A DNA stretch of 64,000 nt from Panax quinquefolius (GCA_020205615.1 CM035162.1:39422464-39486463); one strand, 5' to 3'. Positions 1 through 11,105 are shown, numbered from the stretch's first letter. Numbers and translations: made by a program. The notes: a model not told the origin generated them from the sequence alone.

Positions 1-3000
1 CATCCAATTGTTTATAAATCTTGTTTGATTCAAGTTGGCACCATCACCTTACACCATTGACCTTATCTCTTTAAAGATACTTGCTTTTGATGTGATTATA
101 GGGATTGATTGGTTAACTACTCATCATGCCAAAATTGATTGTTTTCGTAAGGTTGTTAGTTTTCATATTCCTAACCAACTGTTATGCGAATTCAAACAAC
201 TAAACCATTAAAATCAATCTTTGTCATATCTAATCATAAAGCTATTCGTTTATTAAAAAGCGGATGTCAAGCTTTCTTAGCCCATGTTATGGATTTGAAT
301 AAAGACACGTCAAATTTGAATAATATTCTGTTGTTATTGACTTTCTGACGTATTTCACGAAGAACTTCCGGCCTACCCCGAGCGTGAAGTTGAATTCTTT
401 ATTGATCTTGAACACTGATACAAAGCCCATTTCTAAAACCCCGTATCGAATGGCTCTATTGAACTTGAGGAGTTAAAGGTCCAACTACGGAATTGTTGGA
501 CATCGGTTTCGATAAATCTAGTACATCTCCTTGGGGTGCTCTGTTTTATTTGTAAAAAGAAAAAGCGGGGAGTATGCGACTTTGTATTGACTATCGGGAA
601 TTGAACCATGTCACCATCGAGAATAGGTATCCTCTACCTCGTATTGATGACTTGTTTGACCCGATTGCGAAGGGCACAATTCTTTTCAAAAATCGATCTT
701 AGATTCTGGATATCATCAAATTTGAAAATTAGGCGAGGATATTCAAAGGCGCCTTCGAGAACTTCGGTATGGGCATTATGAATTCTTAGTCATTGTCTTT
801 CGGACTAACTAATGCTCCTATGACTTTCATGGATATGATGAACCAAGTGTTCAAGGAATATTTGGATCGGTTCGTTGTTGTCTTTATTGATGACATCCTA
901 TATATATTCAAAAGTCGTGAAGATCGTGAGCACCATTTGGAAATTTGGTACTCGAAGGCTTCGTGAAAACCAACTATATGCCAAATTGAAGAAATCGAGT
1001 TACGGCGAGGAAGTAGCATTTCTTGGGTATCGGTGTCAAAACATGGAGTATCTGTTGATCCGTGAAGATTGAAGCAATCTGAAGTTGGAAGCAATAGAAG
1101 TAAATTGGTGAAGTACGTAGTTTTTGGGCTTATTTGGTTATTATCGGAGATTCGTGGAAGGTTTTCTCGAATCGCTACTCCATTAACTTCAATTAACTCG
1201 GAAGGATCAAAATTCGTTTGGAATGAAGAATGCGAGAAAAGTTTCCAAGAGCTTAGAGGAGACTTATTTGACTGTTACAATGATACCATCATACGGTTCG
1301 GATGGATTTGTTATCTCTGATGATGCTTGAGCAAAGGGTTAGGATGTGTTCTCATACGGCGTGGGAAAGTCATAGCTTTATGCCTGCCATGACAACTTAA
1401 AGAGTATGAGAGGAATTATCCTACTCATGATCTAGAGTTAGCGGCCAGATCATTTTATTATTAAAGATATGGAAGCACTATCTATATGGGGAGAAAGTGG
1501 AGATATATTAGGATCGTAAAAAGCCTTAAATATTTCTTCACTCGAAAAGAAGAACTCGACATGCGGCGTGTGACGTTGGCTCGAGCTATTGAAGACTCGA
1601 CCACACTATTGATACCATCACAGTAAAGCGAGCGTGGTGGCGACGCGTTGAGTAGAAGATCGTATGCGGGAGCAAGTGTGATGATGTCAAGTATCTGCGT
1701 AGAAATGACTTTAATAGAAAAAAGTTAAGGTTACTCGAGCCCTTGGGCAGGAGATGATCGTATGAAGAAGAAAGTACAAGAAGGAGCTATTAGGGCGAGA
1801 ATTGATGAAGAAGGAATACTTGAGTCCACTCTAGGCTTTGTGTTCTAACGACTCACGATTTGAAGTCTGAGATTATGATGGAGGCTACGATACACCATTT
1901 GCAATCCATCCTGGAAGTACTAAAATGTATCGTGATCTTGACATACATTTTGGTGGAATAATATGAAAGAGAGAGATTGCAAAGTTTATCTCGATGTGTT
2001 TAACTTACTGACGTGTAAAGGAGACATCTAGTACCTAAGGGTCCGTTGCAACCACTTGAGATTAGGAATGGAAGTGGGGAACACATTACCATGGATTTCG
2101 TTCTGGGTCTTCCTACGGTTTCTCAAGGCATCAATCTTTATTTGGGTTATTGTTGATAGATTAACCAAGTCTGCTCATTTCTTGCAAATCACGGAGACTT
2201 ATTCCTTGAGCGTCTTGCTAGTATATGCGTAAATGAGATCGTGAGGTTGCATGGCATACTGTATCCATAGTTTGGATCGTGACCCAAGATTCACTTCAAG
2301 ATTTTGGGTTAGCTTGCAAAAAGCTATGGCGCAGTTTGCGATTTAGTTAAGCATACCATCCCCAAGCAGATGGACAATCGGAGAGGACTATTCAAACTCT
2401 TGAAGATCTATTAAGACTACGTGTCCTAGACTTTGAGGGTAGTTAGGATAAGTATTTACCATTGGTGGAATTCTCCTACAACAATAGTTATCGAGGCAAG
2501 TATAGGTGTGGCTCCATTGAAGCATTATATGGCCGAAAATGTCGTTCTCCGATATGTTGGGATGAGGTGGGTGAAGCAACATTATTTGGGACCGAGAGTT
2601 AAGACGTATGACTCAAGAAAAGATCCAAATGATTCGACAAAGTATACAAGCGGCACAAGATCGACAAAAAAGAGTTATGCGGATCTTCATCGAAAGGGCG
2701 TGGAATTTAATGTGAGGGATCGTGTATTGTTGCGAGTTGCTCCGTGGAAGGGAGTTACAAGATTTGGGAAGAGGAAAGCTCGATCCACGATTTATTGGTC
2801 CATTTCAAATTCTTGTAGGAAGTAGGAAATGTAGCCTATAGACTTGCGTTACCTCAAAAGTATGTCTCGTGTTCATAATGTGTTTCACATATCATGCTTA
2901 AGTAAATATGTGAAAGACCCGAACCACGTTATTGAGTTAGAGGCTGGGCGAGATATGGCCAGAAGACTTAACGTATGAGGAGGTACTGTCAAGATCTTGG

Positions 3001-3110
3001 ATAGGAAGGGCATGTCCTATGTCTTGAAAGGTCATACCCACAAGTTAAAGTTTTGTGGAGGAATCATGCTTATAGAGAAATGACACAGGGAATTGGAAAG
3101 CGGAAATGAA
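1..3110 (+). pseudogene. Tekay-type pol polyprotein, degenerate
   Basis: Pol makes the enzymes for reverse transcription and integration. Reading across frames: a protease tail at about 1-230; reverse transcriptase at about 540-1060, with an LCIDYRELN block near 580 and the catalytic region VVVFIDDIL near 875 (FIDD, normally Y/F-x-DD); RNase H at about 1180-1560, with KEYERNYPTHDLEL near 1400; integrase at about 2030-2620, with HITMDFV near 2085, LTKSAHF near 2160 and DRDPRF near 2285; and a C-terminal region with KSYADLHRKGVEFNV near 2670 and an ILDRKG block near 2990, as in the chromodomain tail of Tekay elements. The longest open piece is only about 130 codons. Frameshifts and in-frame stops occur throughout, so no functional protein can be made. 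The clade is assigned from protein wording alone. Confidence 0.88.
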
Positions 3111-3171
3111 AGCGAGGTATCCTCACCTTTTGAAACACCCAGTCGTCGTCAATTTCGAGGATGAAATTTCA

Positions 3172-3184
3172 TAAGGAGGGAGGT
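3172..3184 (+). other. Polypurine tract of the first Tekay-type element
   Basis: A purine-rich run (ataaggagggaggt) lies immediately before the TG that opens the LTR. This is where plus-strand priming occurs in LTR retrotransposons. Confidence 0.7.
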
Positions 3185-4151
3185 TGTAAGACCGAAATTT
3201 TTTAAATAAAAAGGAATTTCCTTTATTTATTGTTTTGAAATAGTAAGGTTGATTTGATTAATGTGGATAGTTAAGGGTTAAATCGCAAATATTTCAAAAT
3301 AAACAAGTGGTTATAAAATATTCATTTTTGTCGGGGAATATTCGTTTGGTCGTGGAATATTAAATCTTTGTCGGGGAATATTAAATGCGTAGTATGAAAC
3401 AATGTGAGGCCCATGTGACGATTGGATGAAGAAAGCGACAAATATAAGTTGGTTAAAAATAACGGCGTAGTTATTCTGAATTAAGGCTGTTGGAATACCC
3501 GGTGGTTAAAATACAATTGATGTCTGGCGTGGTTGACAAGAGTAGCACCGGTATTGCTGATGATTATTGAATTATTGATCCTTACGTGAGAAGGCACTAC
3601 TCGATAATTTTCACGGTAATTCTTATTTGATATTTTATTTTATTGATTCAATAATTGCTGCGTTTCATATTTTATATTATTCTTTATTCAATAATTGTCC
3701 TTGCACATTATCTCCATTATCGGATCAATAATTCATATTATTTGAATAATATTATTAGATAGCATTATTGGCGATGTCTAGAAAGTTACTGTCGAGGAGA
3801 GGTTTGGTCACCTAATTGCGGCGCGATAAGGAGAAATCCTTATCGGAAAAGCCCCTCTTTCACAGGGAGCGGCTGGTTGTCATAATTGTGATTACGTAAT
3901 ATTATTTGTGAATAATTAATTATTGATTCATATGATAAAGAAATATTTATTTTATGTGGATATAAATGATGGATTTATTTATGTGGTTATAAATGAAGAA
4001 ATTATTGTTGAGGTGTTTTATCGATATTTTTTAGCATTGGAGGTATTAAAAATTAAATCGGGGTTTTGAGATATATTATGGGATTATAATTTTTAATCAA
4101 ATAGATTTGGATTGTAGTAATTTTTGGATATGTTATACATATATAAGTTGA
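3185..4151 (+). repeat. 3' LTR (partial) of the first Tekay-type element
   Basis: The LTR begins TGTAAGACCG directly after the polypurine tract. It shares blocks with the complete LTR at 58213-60568: the TGT-AGACC opening, several 'gggaatatt' blocks, a 'gcgacaaa' stretch, a 'tacggaagt/taacggcg' stretch and 'cttacgtgagaaggcac'. The full LTR is about 2.36 kb, so roughly 1.4 kb is missing at the gap. No target duplication can be checked. Confidence 0.8.
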
Positions 4152-4251
4152 NNNNNNNNNNNNNNNNNNNNNNNNNNNNNNNNNNNNNNNNNNNNNNNNN
4201 NNNNNNNNNNNNNNNNNNNNNNNNNNNNNNNNNNNNNNNNNNNNNNNNNNN
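4152..4251. other. Assembly gap (100 N)
   Basis: Exactly 100 Ns, a conventional placeholder for a gap of unknown size. The Tekay 3' LTR on the left and the copia leader on the right are both cut here, so the real distance and the junction are unknown. Confidence 0.99.
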
Positions 4252-4573
4252 CATTATGCTATAGAATGATTTATAGTGAAAAGTAAGTAAAATGAAAACA
4301 ATACATGATAACATAATACTATAATCTAAACATAATGCTTAATATTTCCAACATGATACCATAGATACTTTGATAATGAAAAGTAAGTATTAAAGAATAA
4401 GAATTGCTTTTCAACATATACTGAACAAAGTCACTTTTCGGAAAAATTAATTCTCTTCGGAAATACCATAACATATAAAATAGTTTTGTATTATATCAAT
4501 AAAGAAATTATGCGGAATTAAAATTCTAGCATAATATCATAATTAATTTATTCTATACAATAACGTAATCATA

Positions 4574-4585
4574 GCTCTGATGCCA
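4574..4585 (-). other. Primer-binding site (tRNA-iMet type)
   Basis: Minus strand TGGCATCAGAGC differs at one base from the canonical initiator-Met primer-binding site and lies five bases inside the LTR end, which fixes the element's orientation. Confidence 0.72.
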
Positions 4586-4590
4586 GATAT

Positions 4591-5019
4591 TGGATAAATT
4601 ATACAGAAACGTGTTATTGCATAGAATAAATAAAAAATTAATTAATCATAATAATAAGTACTTACATGAATTGAGAGAAGCCATCTTGATGTATCACGCT
4701 CATTGTAGCTTTTGGGTGAAGGTCTTCAATTGTCTCTCTCAATCTTAGGATGGATGTATAGGTGTGTATATAAAATTCTTGAGACGACAATTGGGACCAA
4801 ATCCTAATTGTTTTATTTATATAATAGCTAAGGGTCAAAATCGTCCATCAAGATTATGAAACCCTAGGGTCCATTATGCCAAATATTACTAGGAATATTA
4901 TTTATAGGTCACATAATTAATTACCAAACCCATAAATAAAGTGATTAAATTAATATAATATGTAAACCAAATAATTACATAAATAGTAGAGACCACGTAA
5001 AGAATAAAATATTCCAACA
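4591..5019 (-). repeat. Copia-type 5' LTR (~429 bp)
   Basis: TG...CA-bounded sequence on the minus strand, placed next to a primer-binding site. Its middle carries a TATA-like stretch and a short transcribed-looking part. Size and termini suit a small copia LTR. The second LTR is not in the window. Confidence 0.68.
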
Positions 5020-5689
5020 AAACCCACCTGATCAAGAAACAAATCGAAGACACACATTATTTAATTAGTTGAATTAGGATTGGATATTTATTTTTTCCTA
5101 AATCAACTGAATAGAAATATGAGGATCGTGATCGTGGATCGTGGATCGTGGATCGGGATCGGATCGACAAACCCTTTTATACTGTTCTAACAACATTAAT
5201 TACTTGATCCCCAACCCCAAGGGATCTTGTTAGTTTTATTGTTGCTTGGCTTATGCGGGACATCGCCTCTTTTATTGTCCAACCTCTTTTAGGAACATAA
5301 GCTTTTAAAAAATTTAAATGCCATATTAATAAAAAAAAAATTAAGGGTCCTTAACACTAATATAAAACAATTAGAAAATAATTACACTATTAGTGCATTT
5401 ACAAAATAATTATAAAAATAACGCAATTCACATTAATAAAGAAACCTAAAATCAAATAGAAATAATCGCTATATAATTAATAATTCAAATTCAAATATCT
5501 CGAGTTCTAACAACAAAAATAAATTCAAATATTTAAATTCAAATCTTCATCTCCTCACAAGAGCTTCTCTCCTCCGCTACTCCACCGCTGAATCTCCTTC
5601 ATGTTTGGAAATTTCAATTCCAATTTCATGTCCAAAGGAAAATAAGAACGCCAGATAGAAAAGAGAGATAAGAGTGATGTGAGAATGTA
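5020..5689. other. Intergenic AT-rich DNA with a short GATCGTG repeat
   Basis: No coding or RNA gene is visible. A small tandem array of a 'ggatcgt' unit lies at 5122-5166. The rest is AT-rich and unassigned. Confidence 0.6.
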
Positions 5690-5749
5690 ATGTTGATAAC
5701 TAAAACTTGCATCAAAGGTAGAATTAAACTTTTATATCAAGGTAATTCA

Positions 5750-6076
5750 AACCTTTATACCAAGATAACCAATCTACCTCCACACCGCAGTATGAATTGG
5801 TTACATTGGCCTCGAAAGTTTAGCAACCAACCGCATGAAGGTTTGGCTACCCACCGTACGAAAAGGTTTATTCTACCAACCGCATCACATTTAAAATAAA
5901 TTGGTAATCTAATAACAAAGAATTTGTTACCTTTATATTGAATGTTTGGCTACCAACTGCACTATGAAAAAACTGCAAGTGTGGATGTGGATTGGTTACT
6001 TTGATATGAAGATTTTGTTACCTTAGTATGAATATTTGGTTACCTTAGTGTGAATGTTTGGTTACCAATCTCTTCC
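5750..6076. repeat. Imperfect tandem repeats around 'tatgaa..tttggttacc'
   Basis: A unit of roughly 30-35 bases recurs with many changes, with a core like 'atgaatgtttggttacc' or 'ggtttggctaccaacc'. The last copies, near 5995-6070, are the most regular. It lies just upstream of the unidentified ORF at 6103. Confidence 0.55.
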
Positions 6077-6102
6077 AGCATTTTTTGGATGACTAGCGAG
6101 AT

Positions 6103-6420
6103 ATGGAAGCAGCACATACTTTGTTAGAGCTGGCCAATGTCTCCCAGCATTTTTGCAAGGAGGAGTTGCCTTCATTAAGGAGGAACCATGATGTGGTTCA
6201 AATGCTGGATAACAAGCAACATGCTAATAGACTTGGGGATCGCAGGATGGATTTAAACGGTGAAAGGTCACATTTCCCTTTATTGAAGGCCAACAATGAG
6301 GAAAGAAAGCAGAAGAAAAGGAAACCTGGGGATGAAGTCTCTTTTTCCCAAAATAAAAACACCATCATCACCACCAAAAAGTCACCCATCACCACCGGCC
6401 ACCATCATCACCACCAATGA
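6103..6420 (+). CDS. Unidentified 105-residue ORF, possible gene fragment
   Basis: I do not recognise this protein. It opens MEAAHTLLELANVSQHF, is hydrophilic in the middle with a basic patch (ERKQKKRKPGDE, residues about 67-78), and ends in a His run coded by ACC/CAT-rich repeats. The first 80 codons have a mixed, non-repetitive composition unlike the surrounding AT-rich DNA, which is the main reason to list it. The His tail probably comes from a simple repeat. It could be an exon or captured fragment of a host gene. No splice partner or homologue is evident here. Confidence 0.3.
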   Translation: MEAAHTLLELANVSQHFCKEELPSLRRNHDVVQMLDNKQHANRLGDRRMDLNGERSHFPLLKANNEERKQKKRKPGDEVSFSQNKNTIITTKKSPITTGHHHHHQ

Positions 6421-6569
6421 CGGATCTGTCGCATGCAGACATGAGAGTCACAACCTGATGCAGTGCAAAATGCTAATAAATATTTAGATTTTTATAAATA
6501 AAAATATATAAAAATCCTAATATTCACTCCACGACATCACAACCATGAAGAATGAGAAATAACAGTGCA

Positions 6570-7153
6570 TAGGAGTGCTCAAAATTTTTGGTTTTTTCGG
6601 TTTTTTATCGGTATTGGGGGTACCGGTTTTTTCGGTACCGGTTTTTTTCGGTATCGATTTTTTCGGTACTGGTTTTTTGGTATTTTAACACCATTCGGCA
6701 TCAAAGAATGCGGTAATGACTTTTTTTGATTCGGAAAAATCGAATACCTTAATATACCGAAATTTAATAATTTAATAATTAATAGTTAATGTTTTGTAAT
6801 TTTATATATTAAATAATTTTTTATATTAATAATTTCTCAGATAATAGTAGTTTTATTAATTATATATATATATATTAATAATGTTTTATAGTTTTATTTT
6901 ATATATTAATTATTATTAATAGTTAATGATTTTTTAGTTTTTAAAAAATTAGTAATATATAAAAAGATAATTTAATTATTAATAATAATTATATATATTA
7001 TCATGCGGTATAACCGAAAAATTGGTACCGATTTTTGTAATCAAACCTAATTCTTGCATCAGCTTTTGGTTCTTGTTTTTCCGTAATTTCGGATCGGTAC
7101 TTCTGGTTCAATATTTTCGATTCTGTTCGATTTTTTATCGATGAGCACCCCTA
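6570..7153. mobile_element. Non-autonomous hAT-like DNA element (584 bp)
   Basis: The left end TAGGAGTGCTCAAAA and the right end (reverse complement TAGGGGTGCTCATCG) form imperfect terminal inverted repeats. Inside each end lie repeated 'ttttttcggtaccgg' (left) and 'attttcgattctgttcg' (right) subterminal blocks around an AT-rich core. No transposase is coded. The terminal wording suits plant hAT-type elements, but I found no clean 8-bp target duplication, so the superfamily is tentative. Confidence 0.6.
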
Positions 7154-8028
7154 GCGAAGGCATGCTTTGGCGTGAGTATATAGCGAAGGAAGAAAATAAT
7201 AATTGTGTTTGAATAAAAAATAATAATTAACGGAGACGAGATATAAGGGAGATAATCGTACCACGATTAAAGGAATCCTAATTGCACTAATATTGTAAAT
7301 AAATATGGAAAATGTATTACTTTTGTAATTATGTTATGGATGCACTATTATTGTAATTATTTCTAAAATGTACTAAAATATGTAATTAATTGTCACTAGT
7401 TCTTAAATAATTCTAAATTTTTATAAATATTTTTTCTAAAATTAAGTTCATTTATACTAATATTAAATTTAAATATAACTCAAACTTATTTCAAAAAGTA
7501 AAAATTAATCTTCTATTTTGAAAGGAAATAAGTATAATTATCGGAATAATGGATTATAAAATGTGGAACCCAAAATATACAAGGCACAATATTTACCGGT
7601 ATTAAAACCCATTTTTTAGAAGTATAATTTAAAATTTGATATAAAAATATAGACACTACATTTCGTGTTATAATTTATTAAATACTAGTTCTTTTAAAAT
7701 CGAAAAAGACTTTGTTTTGACCATAATTTTCAAATCTCTTAAAGCATTATTTTTAAATAATAATAAAGTTTTAGAATTTATATTAATTTTACTTCATAAA
7801 TATCTCAAATTTAATTTGAAAATTAAAATTAATCCTTTATTTTCAAAGGAAGAAAGATAATTATTAGAGTAATGGACCAATAATGGGTTGTGATAAAACC
7901 CAAAATATAAAAGAGAACACATTATTTTTACATGTATAATTAAATTTTAAACAGAAAAATAGCAACTAAAAATACACTCATTATATTTCGTGCTATAGAG
8001 AAAAATGTCAACGAAAAACACACTATGT
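7154..8028. repeat. 3' flank of B3 copy A, shared with other B3 copies
   Basis: No gene. The stretch at about 7800-8036, reversed, matches 21730-22010 downstream of B3 copy E, for example 'cattatatttcgtgctatagagaaaaat'-type text in both. A related block recurs within it (about 7530-7680 and 7860-8010) and again near 18480. It is duplicated flank belonging to the B3 cluster. Confidence 0.65.
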
Positions 8029-8036
8029 TTGAATGA
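8029..8036. repeat. Target-site duplication, left copy
   Basis: TTGAATGA, repeated at 9386-9393. The uninterrupted sequence '...tatgtttgaatgaac...' is present (reversed) near 21750. The preceding base differs (T left, C right), so the duplication may originally have been 9 bp. Confidence 0.8.
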
Positions 8037-9385
8037 GGGTTAAATGCTTTCTGTCATCATCAGATATATAGTGTCGATTTATAAACGAAATAATCAATTT
8101 TTTTTTTATAGTCAACTCACTGAACTTTAGTTTACTAACAAAACGTTACAAAAACCGTTAAGTCAAGGTTGATTTAACGGAAGTGATGACGTGGCAGCTG
8201 ACTTGTCTAAAAAAAAGTCCATGTGGCAGTTAGTATGCGACGTGGCAGTGATGATGTGGATTTGAAAGAAAATTTTGATGAAAAAATAGAAAAAAATATT
8301 TTAAAGTATAACATAAATTATAAAAATTAGCAAAAAAAACAAGAAAATAAATAAATAAATAAAAATAATTATTTTTAATAAAAATTAAAAATGCAGTTTT
8401 TAAAAAAACGTTTTTTAATAAAAAAAAAAAATTTATTATTTTTTTATAAAATGCAGTTTTTTTAAATGTACTTTTTTAATCTCTTAAACAATTTTTTTAA
8501 TTTTAAAAATGCAATTTTTTTTAATAAAAAATTAACAGATAAATTTTAAAATATTTTTAATTTCAAAACTGTTAAAAATATTAAAATCAGTTATTTAAAA
8601 ATATATTAAAATTAATCTATTAATTTTTTTATTAAAAAACTACGTTTTTTTATTATTTTATTAAAAAAACTACAATTATTTTATTTTTATTAAAAAAACT
8701 GCATTTTTTTATTAAAAAACTGCGTTTTAAAAAAACTGCGTTTTAAAAAAAGCTGCATTTTTAAAAAAGCTGCATTATATAAAAAAAAACTGCATTATAA
8801 AAAAACTGCATGTTATAAAAATAAAATTTCTTTTATTAAAAGCGCTGTTTTTTGAAAAACTGCATTATTTATATTAAAAAAAACTGCATTATTTTATTAA
8901 AAAAAGCTGCATTTTTTTATTTTTATTTAAAAAACTTCCTTTCAATTTTTTTTAATAAAATAAAAAACCAAATATTTTTATTAAAAAAATGTTTTTAATT
9001 TTTTTTATAAAAATAAAAACTCATGCTTTTTTAATTTTTATTAAAAATAATTATTTTTATTTATTTATTTATTTTCTTGTTTTTTCGCTAATTTTTATAA
9101 TTTATATTATACTTTAAAATATTTTTTTCCATTTTTCATCAAAATTTTCTCCAAATCCACATCATCACCGGGGCACATCGCATACTAACCGCCACATAGG
9201 CTTTTTTTAGACTAGTCACCGCCACATCATCACTCCGTTAAGTCAACCTCGACTTAACGGTTTTTGTAACTTTTTGTTAAGAACTAAAGTTCAAAGAGTT
9301 GATCGTAAGAAAAAAAAAGTTTAGTGACCCATTTGTAAGTCTAATTCCATAAGACAAATGTCGACCTGTAAAACATTTAACCCGC
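8037..9385. mobile_element. Fold-back Mutator-like element with ~350-bp inverted arms
   Basis: The ends GGGTTAAATG and CATTTAACCC begin long imperfect inverted arms (about 8037-8390 and 9035-9384). Both arms carry 'aaaaaccgttaagtcaa', a 'gtgatgatgtggattt' block and an 'aattttgatgaaaaa' block. The centre is AT-rich with many 'aaaactgcattt' repeats and no ORF. Direct repeats TTGAATGA flank it (8029-8036 and 9386-9393). The paralogous region at 21740-21775 carries the same DNA without the insert, which confirms the boundaries. Long arms and an 8- or 9-bp duplication favour a non-autonomous Mutator-type element. A hAT origin is less likely. Confidence 0.82.
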
Positions 9386-9393
9386 TTGAATGA
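9386..9393. repeat. Target-site duplication, right copy
   Basis: TTGAATGA, matching 8029-8036 across the fold-back element. Confidence 0.8.
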
Positions 9394-9578
9394 ACAAAGG
9401 AGTGGTATAGTTTTAACATTTAAGTTCTATATCAAATTTTATAGATGAGAAAAATTATACACATTTGACTAGTTTAGTAACTTGAATCTTTTATGAAATA
9501 GAGATACAAAGAATAGATGTAGATAAATGGAATAGGTTTTAATCGAAAACTCCCCGTCCCCCAAAAAAATCTCATTTA

Positions 9579-9690
9579 TCAACTATTTAGATCAACTAAG
9601 AAGCAGGAGTGCAACTATTTAGATCAACTAAGAAGTAGGAGCGCAACTATTTAGACCAACTATTTAGATCAACTAAGAAGCAGGAGCGCA
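9579..9690. repeat. Tandem repeats over the 3' end of B3 copy A
   Basis: A unit of about 32 bp ('caactatttagatcaacta' then 'agaagcaggagtg') is repeated three to four times. It contains the codons for the protein's C-terminus and stop, so the gene end has been locally multiplied. Confidence 0.75.
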
Positions 9691-10372
9691 AACAAGAACA
9701 GAGAACACCAATCTTAAATGCGTATTGCTCGAATACATCCCAATCTCGACTCCTCTCCTTGACAAACTTGGGGATCCAGTTGTAACCAAAGATATAGCAG
9801 TCACTTGAGTGCAAGTTCTTGAATGTCATGTGAAACTTCATTTCCTTGTCATAATCCAATACCTTAACATCAACCCCATCTGGGTCCAGATTTTCGGTAA
9901 TCCGTATACCCAACATGATTCCAAACATCAATGATATTCTACTGCACCAAATATTTAGCCAACATCAACCTACACGTATGGTTGCAATCACTTTGTGTCA
10001 GAACTTTCTTGATTTTCCATGGATCATCAAACAGTTTAATTTTTGTTAAAACGCCCAAATACTTCTCTTCTTCTTCTTCTTGATGGCTATAAACTCTGAA
10101 ACTCAATTTTAGCCACTTGAATATCTTCAAAGAAATTTCTTAGAACCCGCCATGTATGCAGGAGGATCAAAAATCTTGAAATTAAAGCAAGATTCATCAT
10201 ACAAACTCAACCCCATTAATTTTCTTTTTTTTTTTTTTTTTCTTGATTTATTGCATTCCTCACTCGGAACAAGAACATCAGGGGTTTGATGGGTTTTCTT
10301 TGTTTGATTAGTTATGGTGGATAAAAAGGAAGAGTTAGAAGAAGGAGAAGGGAACTGCTTTTTTGGATTCAT
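9673..10372 (-). pseudogene. B3-domain (DUF313-type) gene copy A, frameshifted
   Basis: B3 proteins of this plant family are nuclear DNA-binding factors. Read on the minus strand from ATG at 10372: MNPKKQFPS, a Ser-rich N-terminus, TITNQTKKTHQTP, a basic Lys-rich stretch, GLSLYDESCFNFKIFDPPAYM, then a frame change near 10137. After it comes KLSFRVYSHQ and the B3 start FDDPWKIKKVLTQSDCNHTC (about 9970-10030), a stop after the LVQ codon near 9939, then further frames to KFVKERS near 9760. A run of T at about 10224-10250 (A on the coding strand) expands the Lys tract and is a likely slippage site. At least three lesions exclude an intact product. Copy E is its closest relative. Confidence 0.85.
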
Positions 10373-10457
10373 CACTGAAGCTTAAACCTTAATGAACCTG
10401 GTTCTTGGTAAAGGTTTAAGGTTTTAGTAGCAAACTGTGAGATATGAAGAATTAGGG

Positions 10458-10458
<1 letters not shown>

Positions 10459-10516
<58 letters not shown>
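10459..10516. repeat. (TA)n microsatellite upstream of B3 copy A
   Basis: About 58 bp of alternating TA in the 5' flank of copy A. The same position upstream of copy C (17852-17893) also carries (TA)n, so the tract predates the duplication. Confidence 0.95.
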
Positions 10517-10519
<3 letters not shown>

Positions 10520-10752
10520 TCGATCTTAAATCACCCTTTATCCAACTCACCACCATTTCACCCCTTTAGCGATGGACCCGGTGATTGCCTTCTAATATAC
10601 AACTGTCGTTTATATATACTTTTAGCGACGGATAACATATAAATAATACTAAAAAAGTATAAACGACGGTTGTATTTAATCGAACCGTCACCGCCGCTTA
10701 AGAGGAGTGAACTCTTGAAATGGATAAAGTGAGCTTAAGATTCTAATCAGAT
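10517..10752. mobile_element. Fold-back MITE inserted in the (TA)n tract
   Basis: Left end 'gatcttaaatcaccctttat' and the reversed right end 'aatcttaagctcactttat' form imperfect terminal inverted repeats. An inner stem, 'acaactgtcgtttatatata' against reversed 'acaaccgtcgtttatac', makes the whole 236 bp fold back. Copy C's 5' flank has the same (TA)n followed directly by 'gggaaaatgagtt' with no insert. No coding capacity. Confidence 0.7.
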
Positions 10753-11100
10753 ATATATATATATATGGGGAAAATGAGTTTACTTGATTACCAATTAAGA
10801 GATGGAAGAGAAATTTCCTTTCCTAAATCAGATAGATTAATTATTGAGATTATCCGGAGATTTTGTTTGAAATACCTTCCCAAAATCAAATTGGGTTTTT
10901 AATCAATTTGTTGCTTTGCTCTTGCCCGTCTCTCCAAGTAGTAATACTTTAACTGAATTAAAGTTGAACCGCTCAAGCTAGCAATTACTCACGGTTTATT
11001 CATTCAATAGACAAGACTGGGCTGGCTGCCTTTCCTTTAGATTTAAAAAAGGACATAATATGTATTTTAAATACATTTTTTACAAGCATAATTTAGAATT
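10753..11100. repeat. 5' flank of B3 copy A, shared with copy C
   Basis: The text from 'ggggaaaatgagtttacttg' through 'gaaccgctcaagctagcaat' and 'tcacggtttattcattca' matches 17893-18215 upstream of copy C and, in part, 50600-50760. It is the duplicated upstream region of the gene family, where any promoter would lie. I see no decisive promoter motif. Confidence 0.65.
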
Positions 11101-11105
11101 GGGAT

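Larger units (their letters stand above)
1..4151 (+). mobile_element. Ty3/gypsy chromovirus (Tekay-type) retrotransposon, 3' part
   Basis: The window opens inside a decayed LTR retrotransposon on the plus strand. The order protease tail, reverse transcriptase, RNase H, integrase, C-terminal domain, polypurine tract and LTR is that of Ty3/gypsy. Its LTR opening and post-protease text resemble the element at 58213-62640, so the two belong to one family. The 5' LTR and gag lie before the window, and the 3' LTR runs into the N gap. Many stops and frameshifts show an old, inactive copy. Confidence 0.9.
4252..5019 (-). mobile_element. Ty1/copia-type 5' LTR and leader, minus strand
   Basis: On the minus strand an LTR opening TGTTGGAATATT (right edge 5019) and ending ...ATCCA (left edge 4591) is followed after five bases by a primer-binding site, TGGCATCAGAGC. 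This is one base from the plant initiator-tRNA-Met site TGGTATCAGAGC used by many copia elements. The AT-rich text left of it (4252-4573) would be the leader of an element whose body is lost in the gap. No coding sequence remains. Confidence 0.72.

Noticed and set aside
4093..4314. Open frame spanning the N gap
   Set aside because: It only stays open because Ns are read as unknown residues.
6198..6395. Hydrophobic minus-strand frame
   Set aside because: Antisense of the 6103-6420 frame; its hydrophobicity comes from reading Lys/His codons backwards.
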